From the NCBI GenBank assembly GCA_025360425.1, contig JANYCD010000071.1, positions 1 to 57,220 on the forward strand: 57,220 nt of DNA, read 5' to 3'. The DNA is from Sterolibacteriaceae bacterium. Lineage in GTDB: Bacteria > Pseudomonadota > Gammaproteobacteria > Burkholderiales > Rhodocyclaceae. The position numbers and the translations under genes are program-made. Below are positions 45,538 through 54,367 of this stretch, in pieces (within the stretch, counting starts at the first letter, position 1; each line of letters begins with the position of its first letter). The notes beneath the pieces are model-generated. The model was not told the origin of the DNA. It searched no databases and saw only the letters and a program-made list of their open reading frames with translations.

Positions 45538-46701
45538 ATGCCAAACCTTTTCAGTCCCTACACCCTCAAGGACGTCACGCTGCGCAACCGCATCGCCGTA
45601 TCGCCGATGACCATGTACCGGTCGAAGGACGGCTTGGTGAGCGACTACCACATCATGATGTACGGCTCACGGGCAGCCGGCGGCTTTGGCCTGGTGTTCC
45701 CCGAACAACTCGCGATCAGCCCGGAAGGCCGCACCAGCATTGGCTGCGGCGGCATCTACAACGACGAGCAGATCCCCGGCCTCAAGCGCGTCACGTCGAT
45801 CATCAAGGAAATGGGCGGCATCGCCGGCATCCAGCTCGGCCACACGGGTCGCAAGAGCAGTGAAGTCAAGCCTTGGGAAGGTCACGTCCAGTTGCCGCCC
45901 GACCATCCCAATGGATGGCAGGTCGTCGGCCCGTCGCCCATTCCCTACGGCGGTCGCTACACCTATCCGGTGCATGAGCTGACCAGGGACGACATTAAGC
46001 GCATCCATCGCGATTATGCGCAGGCCGCGCGGCGCGCATACGAGGCCGGCTTCGAATGGATGGAGTTGCACTTCGCCCATGGCTATCTTGCCTCCAGCTT
46101 CTTCTCGCCGATCTCCAATCAGCGTACCGACGAATACGGCGGCAGCGTTGAGAACCGGCTACGTTTCCTGCTCGAAGCGCTCGATGCCGTTCGTGAGACA
46201 TGGCCAGAACGCCTGCCGCTGACCATGCGCCTCGGCTGTGACGACCTCAACGATGCTGGTATCCAGGTGGATCACGCGATCTACGGCATCAACAGGATGA
46301 AAGAGCACGGGCTCGACCTGGCCGACATCAGCTTTGGCTACAACACCGACGAACTGACAGAAACGCCTTTTGCAGAGATGGCTTTCATGGTCGAGCGTGC
46401 TTCACGCATTAAGCGCGAGACTGGTATCCCGATTGCCTGCAGCTGGAATCTTGGGCTGCCCAGCGTCGCCGATCAAGTGGTTCGTGAAGGATTGGTCGAT
46501 GTCGTCCTGCTTGGCCGGCCGGCACTGGCAAACCCGCATTGGCCACTGTGGGCTGCGCGCGAGCTTGGTGGCGTGGAAGATACCTTCGGTCTGCTGCCGC
46601 AGGATTGGGCCTTCTGGCTGCGTAATTTCCGTTCTCACGATTCTTGCATCGGCTGGCCTCTTGTTGAGACTCCTGCCGTGCAGGAAGTGAAAGCCGCGTA
46701 A
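45538..46701 (+). CDS. Old yellow enzyme family NADPH dehydrogenase, copy 2
   Basis: This 387-residue protein resembles YqjM-type ene-reductases: LFSPYTLKDVTLRNRIAVSP at the N terminus, GIQLGHTGRK with the substrate-binding His, GFEWMELHFAHGYLASSFFSP, SNQRTDEYGGSVENRLRFLLEAL, and VDVVLLGRPALANPHWP for FMN phosphate. It is only distantly similar to the OYE homologue at 28419-29726. It reduces an activated C=C bond with NAD(P)H. With the SDR just upstream it may process an enone such as a steroid or terpenoid ketone (inference). Confidence 0.92.
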   Translation: MPNLFSPYTLKDVTLRNRIAVSPMTMYRSKDGLVSDYHIMMYGSRAAGGFGLVFPEQLAISPEGRTSIGCGGIYNDEQIPGLKRVTSIIKEMGGIAGIQLGHTGRKSSEVKPWEGHVQLPPDHPNGWQVVGPSPIPYGGRYTYPVHELTRDDIKRIHRDYAQAARRAYEAGFEWMELHFAHGYLASSFFSPISNQRTDEYGGSVENRLRFLLEALDAVRETWPERLPLTMRLGCDDLNDAGIQVDHAIYGINRMKEHGLDLADISFGYNTDELTETPFAEMAFMVERASRIKRETGIPIACSWNLGLPSVADQVVREGLVDVVLLGRPALANPHWPLWAARELGGVEDTFGLLPQDWAFWLRNFRSHDSCIGWPLVETPAVQEVKAA

Positions 46702-46741
46702 GTACGCCAAGGCGATTCACGTGTTCCGGCAGAATTGAGGC

Positions 46742-46793
46742 ACAACTGTGGATGCGTTACCGAACCGGTGGATTGGCCACTGACCACAGTTGT
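46742..46793. repeat. 10-base perfect inverted repeat at convergent gene ends
   Basis: ACAACTGTGG (46742-46751) and CCACAGTTGT (46784-46793) are exact inverse copies with a 32-base loop. The left arm is in the 55-base gap and the right arm is inside the last codons of the leftward cytochrome gene. It may act as a bidirectional terminator, but no T-run accompanies it. Confidence 0.4.
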
Positions 46794-48004
46794 CCGGTGC
46801 GAACGCGCCCTGTTGCGAAGGCGGGGTCGTTGAGCGGTTCGGGGTATCCACGACGGACCGGCAGAAAGTCAATCGTGGGGTAACTGGCTCGACTGTGGCA
46901 GCTCACGCAGTTTGACGTCACACCGGTGCCTTGTCCGCCATCCGGAAATTTCGCCTCAAACCATGGATTGAAGCAAATGCGTGCTGATCCGTCCGGCTCG
47001 CGGGGAAGCATCGCATCAGACGTGGTGTCCATGAGGTAGTTTCTCCAGGCGCCTTTCATGCCATCCGGTCGGTCTTGTGCGAATGATCCTTCCATCGGTT
47101 GGTCGTGCCACCAGAAGGTTCCCCAAATTCCTGTTAAAGACTCGGCACTGAAAATATGCAAACCGACCAGGGCCAGATAGTCGCCCGCTTGCAAAGGCCG
47201 TCCCAACACCAGCACGGCGGCCTTGCGAGACCCGGTATCGGCCATTAGCCGTAGTGCCATGGAGCGATCAACCTTGACATGAACGAGATCATCCAGGCGC
47301 ACACGACGTGGGGCCGGGAATGTTCGTCCGGCAAAGACCAGCGCAGGAGATTGTTCGGATGCGAAAGAGTCATCAGCCTCGATCGCCACCATTCTTTTCC
47401 AACTCGTATAGTTGTTGCCGCCCGCTTTCAGCTCGGTGGTATGCGGATCCCAGACCGGCATGGGTGTCAGGCCTTTGGCATCTATCGGCCACCAACCGGT
47501 CATCATGGCTGCGGCATTTGAAGGTAGCGGCGGAATGGTCTTCATCGATGGAAATGTCGCGTCGTTTTCGCCGGCGCGGCCGATTTCCTGCAGCCGATCT
47601 TCGCGATAGAGCTGATGTTGCCTGATGTGTCGATAAGCTGGAAAGTTGTAATGAACAAATGTGATCAGCGGCGCATCGCCATAGTGATTGAGGCGAAGCT
47701 CCGCAGGGGCAGAAGAGCCAATCGGCAATCCGGGGAAAGGCACTCGTCGTTGCCCGATGCGCTGGTCTTTGGCGGCGAAGACTTCTGCTTCGTTGAACCA
47801 ACCGGAAAACAGCCCCGCCTGCTTGTTGCCCGAGGCCGGCACAATCGACGACAGAATGGTCCATGCATGTGCACGCTGTCGCTGCAATGTTTCGACCTCA
47901 CGATGGGCATCGAGTTCCGAATCCCGGGATTGGCCAGGAGTCGCAGAAGCGACCACAAAAAAAAGAACGCCTAGCGTGACTACGCCGCCAATTTTTTTAT
48001 GCAT
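46757..48004 (-). CDS. Secreted monohaem c-type cytochrome-like protein
   Basis: The 415-residue protein has a signal peptide (MHKKIGGVVTLGVLFFVVASA) and one haem-binding CVSCH near the C terminus (Cys366, Cys369, His370). About 300 residues between them contain many Trp and Pro residues (for example MTGWWPIDAKGLTPMPVWDP and GTFWWHDQPMEG). I recognise no named family for the large domain; part of it may be a carbohydrate- or lipid-binding fold. It is the last gene of a four-gene leftward unit (49233 to 46757) facing two haem/beta-propeller genes. It is probably a periplasmic redox enzyme or electron carrier. Confidence 0.7.
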   Translation of the reverse strand: MHKKIGGVVTLGVLFFVVASATPGQSRDSELDAHREVETLQRQRAHAWTILSSIVPASGNKQAGLFSGWFNEAEVFAAKDQRIGQRRVPFPGLPIGSSAPAELRLNHYGDAPLITFVHYNFPAYRHIRQHQLYREDRLQEIGRAGENDATFPSMKTIPPLPSNAAAMMTGWWPIDAKGLTPMPVWDPHTTELKAGGNNYTSWKRMVAIEADDSFASEQSPALVFAGRTFPAPRRVRLDDLVHVKVDRSMALRLMADTGSRKAAVLVLGRPLQAGDYLALVGLHIFSAESLTGIWGTFWWHDQPMEGSFAQDRPDGMKGAWRNYLMDTTSDAMLPREPDGSARICFNPWFEAKFPDGGQGTGVTSNCVSCHSRASYPTIDFLPVRRGYPEPLNDPAFATGRVRTGQLWSVANPPVR

Positions 48005-48017
48005 CGACCACTGGCGT

Positions 48018-48416
48018 CTATTTGCTTAGCACGCAATTAACCTCAACTGGCGTTGGCGCTCCAGCTGGGGGCAGCCGTTTCGTGATTTCCCCCAACTTGT
48101 AGTCTTTGCGCGAGCAGCGCGGCGTGACATCCGCAGGCAACATGTCGACCGGCAGTTCCAGCCGAAAACGTCCCGTCGGGTCTGACACGGTGACGAACTC
48201 GACTTTTTTTGTATCCAGGACGATGGTTGCTCCGGGAACAAAGTCACCGTCCGTATTTTTGGCCGATCCGAAATAGACATTCCCTGGCGCATCGTTCTGA
48301 TGCGCCGCCGGATCGTAGCCATAGGGCGCCCAGGTAAGCGACGACGCCATGATGGACGCCAGAAATAAAATCGCCATCATCGAGCGCGAGAGGATTTTGT
48401 TTTTTGCAATGTTCAT
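48018..48416 (-). CDS. Small secreted carboxypeptidase-regulatory-like protein
   Basis: This 132-residue protein has a signal peptide (to about residue 30) and a single Ig-like or carboxypeptidase-regulatory-like domain: NVYFGSAKNTDGDFVPGATIVLDTK in sequence, then FVTVSDPTGRFRLELP. Two cysteines (in TPRCSRKDY and VNCVLSK) could form a disulphide. The same domain type starts both large proteins encoded divergently at 49525-52722, which links the two units. No enzymatic function is expected. Confidence 0.7.
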   Translation of the reverse strand: MNIAKNKILSRSMMAILFLASIMASSLTWAPYGYDPAAHQNDAPGNVYFGSAKNTDGDFVPGATIVLDTKKVEFVTVSDPTGRFRLELPVDMLPADVTPRCSRKDYKLGEITKRLPPAGAPTPVEVNCVLSK

Positions 48417-48442
48417 GCTGTGTTCCCTATATCGGCTCTACC

Positions 48443-48775
48443 CTATTTGAGTAGCCATTCTTGCTCGCGGAAAAATCCCCCTGCCAGCATCGCCAACGGC
48501 ACCAGCCAAAAAACACCCGGCGGCATTTGATCGATCCATCGTTTCGGTAAAAGCTTGGGAAACAGTACTGCGGCAATGGCCGCAGCCAAGGCACCCGTCG
48601 CGATCCAACCGAACCAGGACATACCCGGTCCGAATGTCGCAAGGGGCAAATCATGCAGCGAGAACTGCTTGACCGCCGGAAAATAGTAGAACAGCGGCCA
48701 CTTATAGACGACTGCCAGTGTGTAAACGATGCCGAATGCGAGCGAGAAAATCCGCAGCGAAAAATATCTGCTCAT
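48443..48775 (-). CDS. Small three-helix membrane protein
   Basis: The 110-residue product from the ATG at 48775 (MSRYFSLRIF) has three hydrophobic helices (about 6-24, 50-70 and 82-100). The start overlaps the stop of the preceding gene (ATGA, 48772-48775), so it is translationally coupled; the longer open frame to 48823 is not needed. No family was recognised. Context suggests a membrane partner for the redox proteins. Confidence 0.7.
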   Translation of the reverse strand: MSRYFSLRIFSLAFGIVYTLAVVYKWPLFYYFPAVKQFSLHDLPLATFGPGMSWFGWIATGALAAAIAAVLFPKLLPKRWIDQMPPGVFWLVPLAMLAGGFFREQEWLLK

Positions 48776-49233
48776 GCGATTCCCCTGATGTTGTTCAGGA
48801 TATGACCAATGACGAGATTCCACCAGACTGTTGCCATCAGCACGGTGGTGAGCATCCTTCGCGTTGCCATATGTTCGATCAACGGGACCTGCCTCCAGAA
48901 ATACCAGTAAGCCGCCAAAAGGCTCAAGCCGATCACCGCAATATGTTCTTTCATCTGGAATACGAAAATTGCCTTTCTCATGCCCAGTTCAAAGAGTGCG
49001 CGCTTCGCGTCCATAACATACGCCGGGTAGATGTAGGCGCCAAGCGCAAACGTCGTGATGTACAACACCACGACGGCATTGGCGTAGCCCGCTCCCGGCA
49101 CCGCCCGGAACTTGTCCACGAAAAGCCGCGTTGGTGCAGGCTTGTCTCTCCAGACACTCAGCCCCTGGTGGGTGATGGCTCCCACGAGCGCCATGGCGGT
49201 TAACCCATGGCATATCAAGAGCACGACGTCCAT
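48772..49233 (-). CDS. Four-helix membrane protein, first gene of the leftward redox unit
   Basis: This 153-residue protein has four predicted helices (about 3-23, 48-70, 92-115 and 125-147) with His residues inside or near the membrane (LICHGLTAMALVGAITHQG, MKEHIAVIG, NLVIGHILNN). That distribution would suit b-type haem binding, but this is inference. It is the first gene of the leftward unit and overlaps the next gene by four bases. I do not recognise a named family with confidence. Confidence 0.7.
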   Translation of the reverse strand: MDVVLLICHGLTAMALVGAITHQGLSVWRDKPAPTRLFVDKFRAVPGAGYANAVVVLYITTFALGAYIYPAYVMDAKRALFELGMRKAIFVFQMKEHIAVIGLSLLAAYWYFWRQVPLIEHMATRRMLTTVLMATVWWNLVIGHILNNIRGIA

Positions 49234-49524
49234 TTTCCGTCTTCCCTCCGGTGTATTAGTCTTGTTTGCTCACGATAAAGTTTCGACAGGATGACGTCAA
49301 TTAATTTATTGGGGCCAATCTTCGCTTTTCTCCAGCGCATTGCAGGCAGGTCGGTCCGCAAGTTTCTGTTTGCCAAAGCAATTGGCGGTGATTGGAACGA
49401 ACCGGTTCACTTACACGCATGTTTCCTCCTCGCTTTCGAACAACAGTCTGGTGTCAGTTCAATATATCCTTCGGTAGAGGATGACTTGCCCAGCCTCGAG
49501 ACAAGCCCCTGAGGAGGATAAAAA
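49234..49524. promoter_or_regulatory. Divergent promoter region of the two redox units
   Basis: These 291 bases separate the leftward four-gene unit from the rightward beta-propeller genes. Both promoters must lie here, but I cannot point to a convincing -35/-10 pair or operator. GAGGAGG (49512-49518) is the ribosome site for the gene at 49525. Confidence 0.4.
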
Positions 49525-51135
49525 ATGAAAGGTAGCCGAACCCTGCGTCTTATCGCACTGCTTGCAGGTAGCGCGATCGCCACCACGGCGTTTGCCAGCG
49601 TGCTGACCGGTGTCGTCCATGACCCTGCCGGCAAGTTGCAGGCCAATGTCTTTGTGACCGCCCAGAACGGCGCGCGCAAAATGGCCGTTACCGTTTTTAC
49701 GGATTCTGCCGGACGCTACCGGATCGAAGACCTGTTCCCCGGTCACTATGACCTGCGCGCCCGCAAAATCGGCTTCAACGATGGCGTCAGCGCCGATCTG
49801 ACATTGGGCGAACGGGACGCCGTTGCCGATCTAAAGCTGCTGCCCGACGATGCCATGCACCTGTCCACGCCCGGCGCCGCGTGGCTCAATGCCTTGCCCG
49901 GCGAGGCCACGAAGGCCACCTTCGTTACTTCCTGCACCATTTGCCATGACCTTGGTTCGCCGCTGACCCGCATTCCACGCGATGTCGACGGTTGGGGCAG
50001 GATCATCAAGCAGATGCGTTCCCAGGCCGATGTTTACAGTGTCATCGTGCAAACGGATGACGGCAAGCTGGCGAGCTGGATCGCCGCACAGAACTTCGGC
50101 GCCAAGCCGGCCCCGTTCGATTCATTCGCCAAACGTGCCAACGTCGTAACCAAGACGCGCCTGACCGAATACGCGGTGGGCGACGTCACCAGTTGGGCCC
50201 ACGACATGGCGGTCGATCCGCGCACCGGCACCGCCTATGTGGGCGACTACGTGAGGGACGAATTGATCGCGGTCGACCCGCGCACCGGCGCGCAGAAAGC
50301 CTATCCGGCCCCGATCCATGGCACCGGCATGCACACGCTCAACTTCGACCACGACGGCTATCTGTGGATCACGTTCCAGCTCGCCGACAAGGTTGCGCGC
50401 TTCAATCCGGCGAACGGGGAATGGCGCATTTACGACGGCTTCGCCAAGGGCACGCTGGTGCACTCGTTCGCCCTCGATTCGGAAGGCTTGGTGAAGAAGG
50501 ATGCGAACGGCCGCCTTTACATTTCCCAGTTCGGTGGCAATCGCATTTCGATGCTCGATCCGACCAGCGGCGCGTTGAAGGAAATCATGCTGCCGGGCTC
50601 GCCCTCGGGCAGGCCCTACGGTGTCGCAGTCAATTCAAAAGGCGTGATCTGGTACACCAAATATTCGGAAAATATCCTCGGCTATACCGATCCCGCTACC
50701 GGCCAGGGCAAGGAGTGGATGCTGCCGCGCCCGGACAGCGGGCCGCACCGCATGCACATCGACAACGACGACAACCTGTGGATTCCGCTGTCGGGCTACG
50801 GCACGGTACTGCGCTACAACACGCGCGATGGCAGCCAGAAGGAATTCCCGCTGCCGGATGCCGATTCGTTTCCCTACGTCGCGCGCTACGATGCCAAGTC
50901 CAACCGTGTCTGGATCACCGGCAACGGCGGCAATGCGATCTACGCCCTGGATCCGAAGAGCGGCCGGGCCACGACGTTCCGCCTGCCGTCGTATCTGTCC
51001 TATGGGCGCATGATTTCCATCGACTATTCGACCGGTGATGTATGGACCGCGCTGTCGAGTTACCCCAACAAGCACGCGTTGCGAGAGAATGGGTTGCTGC
51101 TTCGTGTTCATCACGCGCTTGATCTTGTAAATTAA
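49525..51135 (+). CDS. Secreted Vgb-like beta-propeller with cytochrome c domain, copy 1
   Basis: The 536-residue protein has a signal peptide (cleavage near residue 24), a carboxypeptidase-regulatory-like domain (about 26-105), and a cytochrome-c-like segment with CTICH (Cys137, Cys140, His141) running to KLASWIAAQNFG. A seven-bladed beta-propeller of the Vgb/SMP-30 type follows (about 210-530) with repeated units such as HDGYLWITFQLADKVARFNP and SKGVIWYTKYSENILGY. Vgb lyase opens virginiamycin, but the added haem domain points to a redox or electron-coupled lyase role in the periplasm. The second copy follows 12 bases later. The ribosome site is strong. Confidence 0.82.
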   Translation: MKGSRTLRLIALLAGSAIATTAFASVLTGVVHDPAGKLQANVFVTAQNGARKMAVTVFTDSAGRYRIEDLFPGHYDLRARKIGFNDGVSADLTLGERDAVADLKLLPDDAMHLSTPGAAWLNALPGEATKATFVTSCTICHDLGSPLTRIPRDVDGWGRIIKQMRSQADVYSVIVQTDDGKLASWIAAQNFGAKPAPFDSFAKRANVVTKTRLTEYAVGDVTSWAHDMAVDPRTGTAYVGDYVRDELIAVDPRTGAQKAYPAPIHGTGMHTLNFDHDGYLWITFQLADKVARFNPANGEWRIYDGFAKGTLVHSFALDSEGLVKKDANGRLYISQFGGNRISMLDPTSGALKEIMLPGSPSGRPYGVAVNSKGVIWYTKYSENILGYTDPATGQGKEWMLPRPDSGPHRMHIDNDDNLWIPLSGYGTVLRYNTRDGSQKEFPLPDADSFPYVARYDAKSNRVWITGNGGNAIYALDPKSGRATTFRLPSYLSYGRMISIDYSTGDVWTALSSYPNKHALRENGLLLRVHHALDLVN

Positions 51136-51147
51136 TCAGGAGGCCTC

Positions 51148-52722
51148 ATGATTCGTTCGTTCACATCGACACTGCTGCTCGCCGGCCTTCTGGCCACCTC
51201 TGCATCCGCTACTGCCGCCACGATATCCGGCACGATCACTGCCGGCGGCCAACCCCTGGCTGGAGCGCTGGTGACCGCCGAAGCGAAGAACGGCATCGCC
51301 GTCAGCGTTTATGCCGATGGCAGCGGTCGGTTCTCGATCAGCACTCCGTATGCGGGCCCGTTTCAGATCAGGTCACGAGCGCCGGGTTTGGAGGATGCGA
51401 AGACCTCGGCCGGCGATGGCGCCGTGGTGACGCTGGAGGCTACCCCGGCGGCCGACCCGCTGCTGCTGGCGCCGTCGTCGTCGCTGTTGTCGCTGCTGCC
51501 CGAAGGCGATGACAAGCGTCGCTTCCTGCTGAATTGCGCGGGTTGCCACGAGGTTGCCCACGGCCGTATCTGGAAGGACGGCAAGGTGCGCGATCAGGCC
51601 AAGTGGACCGAAGCGATCAAGTTGATGAAGGCGATCGATGTCTATGCGCTGGTTTCGCCGGAGATCGATACCGACAAATACGCGGCCTGGTTGTCGTCCA
51701 ATCTCACGCCAGAACGACTTGCCACGCTGAATCCGGGGGCGGTGGTGCAACCGGCGATCGGCGGCAAGGTGACCATCACCGAATATCCAGTGCCGGTGAC
51801 CAGCGAATTACCGCACGACGTCGGCATCGGGCCAGATGGGCGCATCTGGATCACTGCGTTCTGGACCAATGAGATGTGGGCGCTCGATCCGAAAACCGGC
51901 AAGATCGAGCATTTTGCCGTGACAAAAAAGAGCGAAACCCAGCCTGCCCAGGTCCGCGCCCTTGCCTTCGACAGGAAGGGAATATTGTGGATCGTGCTGG
52001 GCGGCACCAAGTCGGTCGTCCGCCTTGATCCAAAAACCCGGAAGATACGCACCTACCCGATCGGGATGTATGCGCATGACATCGTTCTGGATTCCAAGGG
52101 CAGCGCCTGGTTCAACGACTACTTCTCCAAGCCGGAGCGGGTAGGAAACCTGAATCCGGTCACTGGCAAGGTAACCATCTACGCCTTGCCCAGTGCGAAC
52201 CTTCCTGATTCCGCCGGCAAACCGTTGCCCTACGGACTTCACATCGATGCAAAAGACAGGCTGTGGGCGACACAAATGGCCGGCAACACGCTTGTTCGCT
52301 TCGATACCCGAAACATCGAGATGAAGCTGTACAAAATGCCTGAAGCAATTTCCGGCCCTCGCCGCAGCGATATCGACGTCGACGGCTCCATTTGGATTCC
52401 GGAATTCGATACCGGCTATCTGACCCGTTTCGATCCGGACACAGAAACATTCGAGCGGTTTAATCTGGGGAATTCCGCCATCGGTCCCTATGCGGCGGCG
52501 GTCGATCCGCGCGGCGGTGCGGTCTGGATTACCGGATCGCTTGACAGCTCCCTGTTGCGCTTCGATACCAAGACCCATGCGGTTGAGCGCTACCCGCTGC
52601 CGACTGAACCTGCGTACACCCGGCATGTGGTGGTCGATGCCAAAAGCGGAGCAGTGTGGTCTGCCTATTCGTCGCTGCCGACTGCGGTTCCCAAGATCGT
52701 TCGTCTGGATCGTCGGGATTGA
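51148..52722 (+). CDS. Secreted Vgb-like beta-propeller with cytochrome c domain, copy 2
   Basis: The 524-residue protein has the same order as the preceding gene: signal peptide (to about residue 24), carboxypeptidase-regulatory-like domain (25-98), haem site CAGCH (Cys130, Cys133, His134), and a propeller with units such as GPDGRIWITAFWTNEMWALDP and VDGSIWIPEFDTGYLTRFDP. The two copies are clearly diverged, so they probably have different substrates or form a heteromer. AGGAGG lies seven bases before the ATG. It ends 11 bases from the convergent SDR gene. Confidence 0.82.
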   Translation: MIRSFTSTLLLAGLLATSASATAATISGTITAGGQPLAGALVTAEAKNGIAVSVYADGSGRFSISTPYAGPFQIRSRAPGLEDAKTSAGDGAVVTLEATPAADPLLLAPSSSLLSLLPEGDDKRRFLLNCAGCHEVAHGRIWKDGKVRDQAKWTEAIKLMKAIDVYALVSPEIDTDKYAAWLSSNLTPERLATLNPGAVVQPAIGGKVTITEYPVPVTSELPHDVGIGPDGRIWITAFWTNEMWALDPKTGKIEHFAVTKKSETQPAQVRALAFDRKGILWIVLGGTKSVVRLDPKTRKIRTYPIGMYAHDIVLDSKGSAWFNDYFSKPERVGNLNPVTGKVTIYALPSANLPDSAGKPLPYGLHIDAKDRLWATQMAGNTLVRFDTRNIEMKLYKMPEAISGPRRSDIDVDGSIWIPEFDTGYLTRFDPDTETFERFNLGNSAIGPYAAAVDPRGGAVWITGSLDSSLLRFDTKTHAVERYPLPTEPAYTRHVVVDAKSGAVWSAYSSLPTAVPKIVRLDRRD

Positions 52723-52733
52723 GGATCGGCAGG

Positions 52734-53459
52734 TCAGCCCCTGGAATAATCGGCAACGTTGTAGCGGGCGCCAAATTCCAACGTCGGAGATTCGACGATG
52801 CGCAGGATGGCGGCCGCTACCGCAAACGGTGCAGCGAGCTCTCCTTGTTCCTTGCGACGAACAAAGTGGCCAACATCCGGAAAATCCGCAGCACTTGTGG
52901 CGCGAATCAACGCCTGCATTTCCGTGTCAATCACACCGGGGTTGATGTTGACCGGAATGAAGGGATGGGTTTCCTGTTTTTGTTCCACTGCCAGGGCGCG
53001 AACAAAGTTCTCCAAGCCGGCCTTCGCCGCGCAGTAGAGCGTCCAACCCGCATATCCGTTCAATGCCGCCCCTGACGAGATATTGGCGATCACTTTTCGG
53101 CACGGTATCGATTGGAATTGGCCAACGACTTCGGTGACAAAAAGAATCGCCGAAGTGAAGTTGGTATTCATGTTGGCGATCAGCGCCGGGTGATCCTTCC
53201 GCGATGTCGGGCCGATCGGTTCCAGCATTCCGGCGTTGTTGATGACGATGATCTCCTCCAGCGGTTCGGATTCGATACCCCCGATCGCGCTCAGGATTGC
53301 GCGGCGACTTTCTTCCGGCGACGAAAGATCAACCATCACGGAAAATTCGTGCGGCGCCGAACGCGAGAATTCGATGACGCGATAACCGCGCTCCCTGAGT
53401 TGCAAACAGAGCGAAAGCCCCAAACCCTTTGACCCGCCAGTGATGATTGCAATACGCAT
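52734..53459 (-). CDS. Short-chain dehydrogenase (benzil/sepiapterin-reductase-like)
   Basis: This 241-residue SDR has TGGSKGLG (residues 7-14), INNAGMLEPIG, the catalytic Ser129, Tyr142 and Lys146 (YCAAK), and a C terminus without the usual DGG motif, as in the sepiapterin/benzil reductase subgroup (NINPGVIDTEMQALIR). It is the last gene of a leftward run with DUF1330 and NIPSNAP genes. It reduces a carbonyl compound with NADPH; the substrate is unknown. Confidence 0.9.
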   Translation of the reverse strand: MRIAIITGGSKGLGLSLCLQLRERGYRVIEFSRSAPHEFSVMVDLSSPEESRRAILSAIGGIESEPLEEIIVINNAGMLEPIGPTSRKDHPALIANMNTNFTSAILFVTEVVGQFQSIPCRKVIANISSGAALNGYAGWTLYCAAKAGLENFVRALAVEQKQETHPFIPVNINPGVIDTEMQALIRATSAADFPDVGHFVRRKEQGELAAPFAVAAAILRIVESPTLEFGARYNVADYSRG

Positions 53460-53477
53460 GGTGATGGGGGCAACGTG

Positions 53478-53891
53478 TCAGCTTTTCAGCCACTCGGGCG
53501 CATCGTTCATGTCGAACTCCGCGCCAAGATCGACCGGCTGGCTGACCATGAACAGCGCCTTTTCCAGACCAATGGTTCTGAACGGAATCGCCTCGTTCTG
53601 GTAAATCGGATGCGTGACGAAATCGGCGAAGGCGTCGAAATTCGGATAGCGCGCCAGCAGCACCATGTCCCATTCTTCGCCCGCCGCCACGTCCTTGCCG
53701 GCGACACCCGCGTAAATCAACTCGATGCCAGCGTGCTGCGCGGCCGGCATCGTCGCCTTGATGTATTGCCCATAGGCTTTCTTGCCGCCACCGGGTTTGA
53801 ACTTGACCAGATTCACCATCACCACCGGACCCGGTGGAACCTCGGACCGCATGGCTTCAATCTCTGCTACCGTTGGAGAAAGCTTTGGCAT
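53478..53891 (-). CDS. DUF1330 family protein
   Basis: The 137-residue protein matches the dimeric alpha/beta-barrel DUF1330 group: GPVVMVNLVKFKPGG, YGQYIKATMPA, and YPNFDAFADFVTHPIYQ. The family has no firm function but is often found with catabolic or monooxygenase genes. It lies 18 bases upstream of the SDR and 86 bases downstream of the NIPSNAP gene, all leftward. Confidence 0.85.
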   Translation of the reverse strand: MPKLSPTVAEIEAMRSEVPPGPVVMVNLVKFKPGGGKKAYGQYIKATMPAAQHAGIELIYAGVAGKDVAAGEEWDMVLLARYPNFDAFADFVTHPIYQNEAIPFRTIGLEKALFMVSQPVDLGAEFDMNDAPEWLKS

Positions 53892-53977
53892 GGTGATGAT
53901 TCCCTGGTTGTGGAACGATTAAAAATATATCGCGATCAAATGAGCGCGATGGTAACGATGCCGTTCAAATGCCGCCG

Positions 53978-54319
53978 TCAGAGCAGCGACTCGGCAAATT
54001 TCGACTCACGTCGGTGATAGCTGTCTATGCCGCCGGGCACGCGCGTAAAAATATCGTTCCACGCCGGGCTGGACAGGACGCCAGGCAACACGTCGTTGCG
54101 ATGGGCAAGATCCCGCCATCGCACGATCCACGTGACATTGGCAGAGCCAAGCTTGTCCTGCGGTTCGCCCCTGACCTCCGGCGCATCGTTGGTATTGACC
54201 CAGAAGCCCAACACATCAATGTGTTTTGCCAGATGCGGGATAGCCTCCGTTTTCGCCCATGCCTTGTAGGCCTGAAACAGGTCGGGGTTGAAATGGTATT
54301 GCCGGATTTCGAAAAGCAT
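53978..54319 (-). CDS. NIPSNAP family protein
   Basis: The 113-residue protein has the NIPSNAP ferredoxin-like fold signature: FEIRQYHFNPDLFQAY at the N terminus, LGFWVNTNDAP, and VTWIVRWRDLAHRNDVL. Family members are small dimeric barrel proteins linked to degradation pathways, without a defined reaction. It is the first gene of the leftward NIPSNAP-DUF1330-SDR run, with a ribosome site (AGGAG) before the ATG. Confidence 0.87.
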   Translation of the reverse strand: MLFEIRQYHFNPDLFQAYKAWAKTEAIPHLAKHIDVLGFWVNTNDAPEVRGEPQDKLGSANVTWIVRWRDLAHRNDVLPGVLSSPAWNDIFTRVPGGIDSYHRRESKFAESLL

Positions 54320-54367
54320 GATGTTTCTCCTCTTGCTGAAGTGTGTTTATGCGCTCAACACAACCGG

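Noticed and set aside
49525-52722. Virginiamycin B lyase antibiotic-resistance genes
   Set aside because: The propeller resembles Vgb, but both proteins are secreted and carry a CXXCH haem domain and a regulatory-like domain, which does not fit a cytoplasmic resistance lyase.
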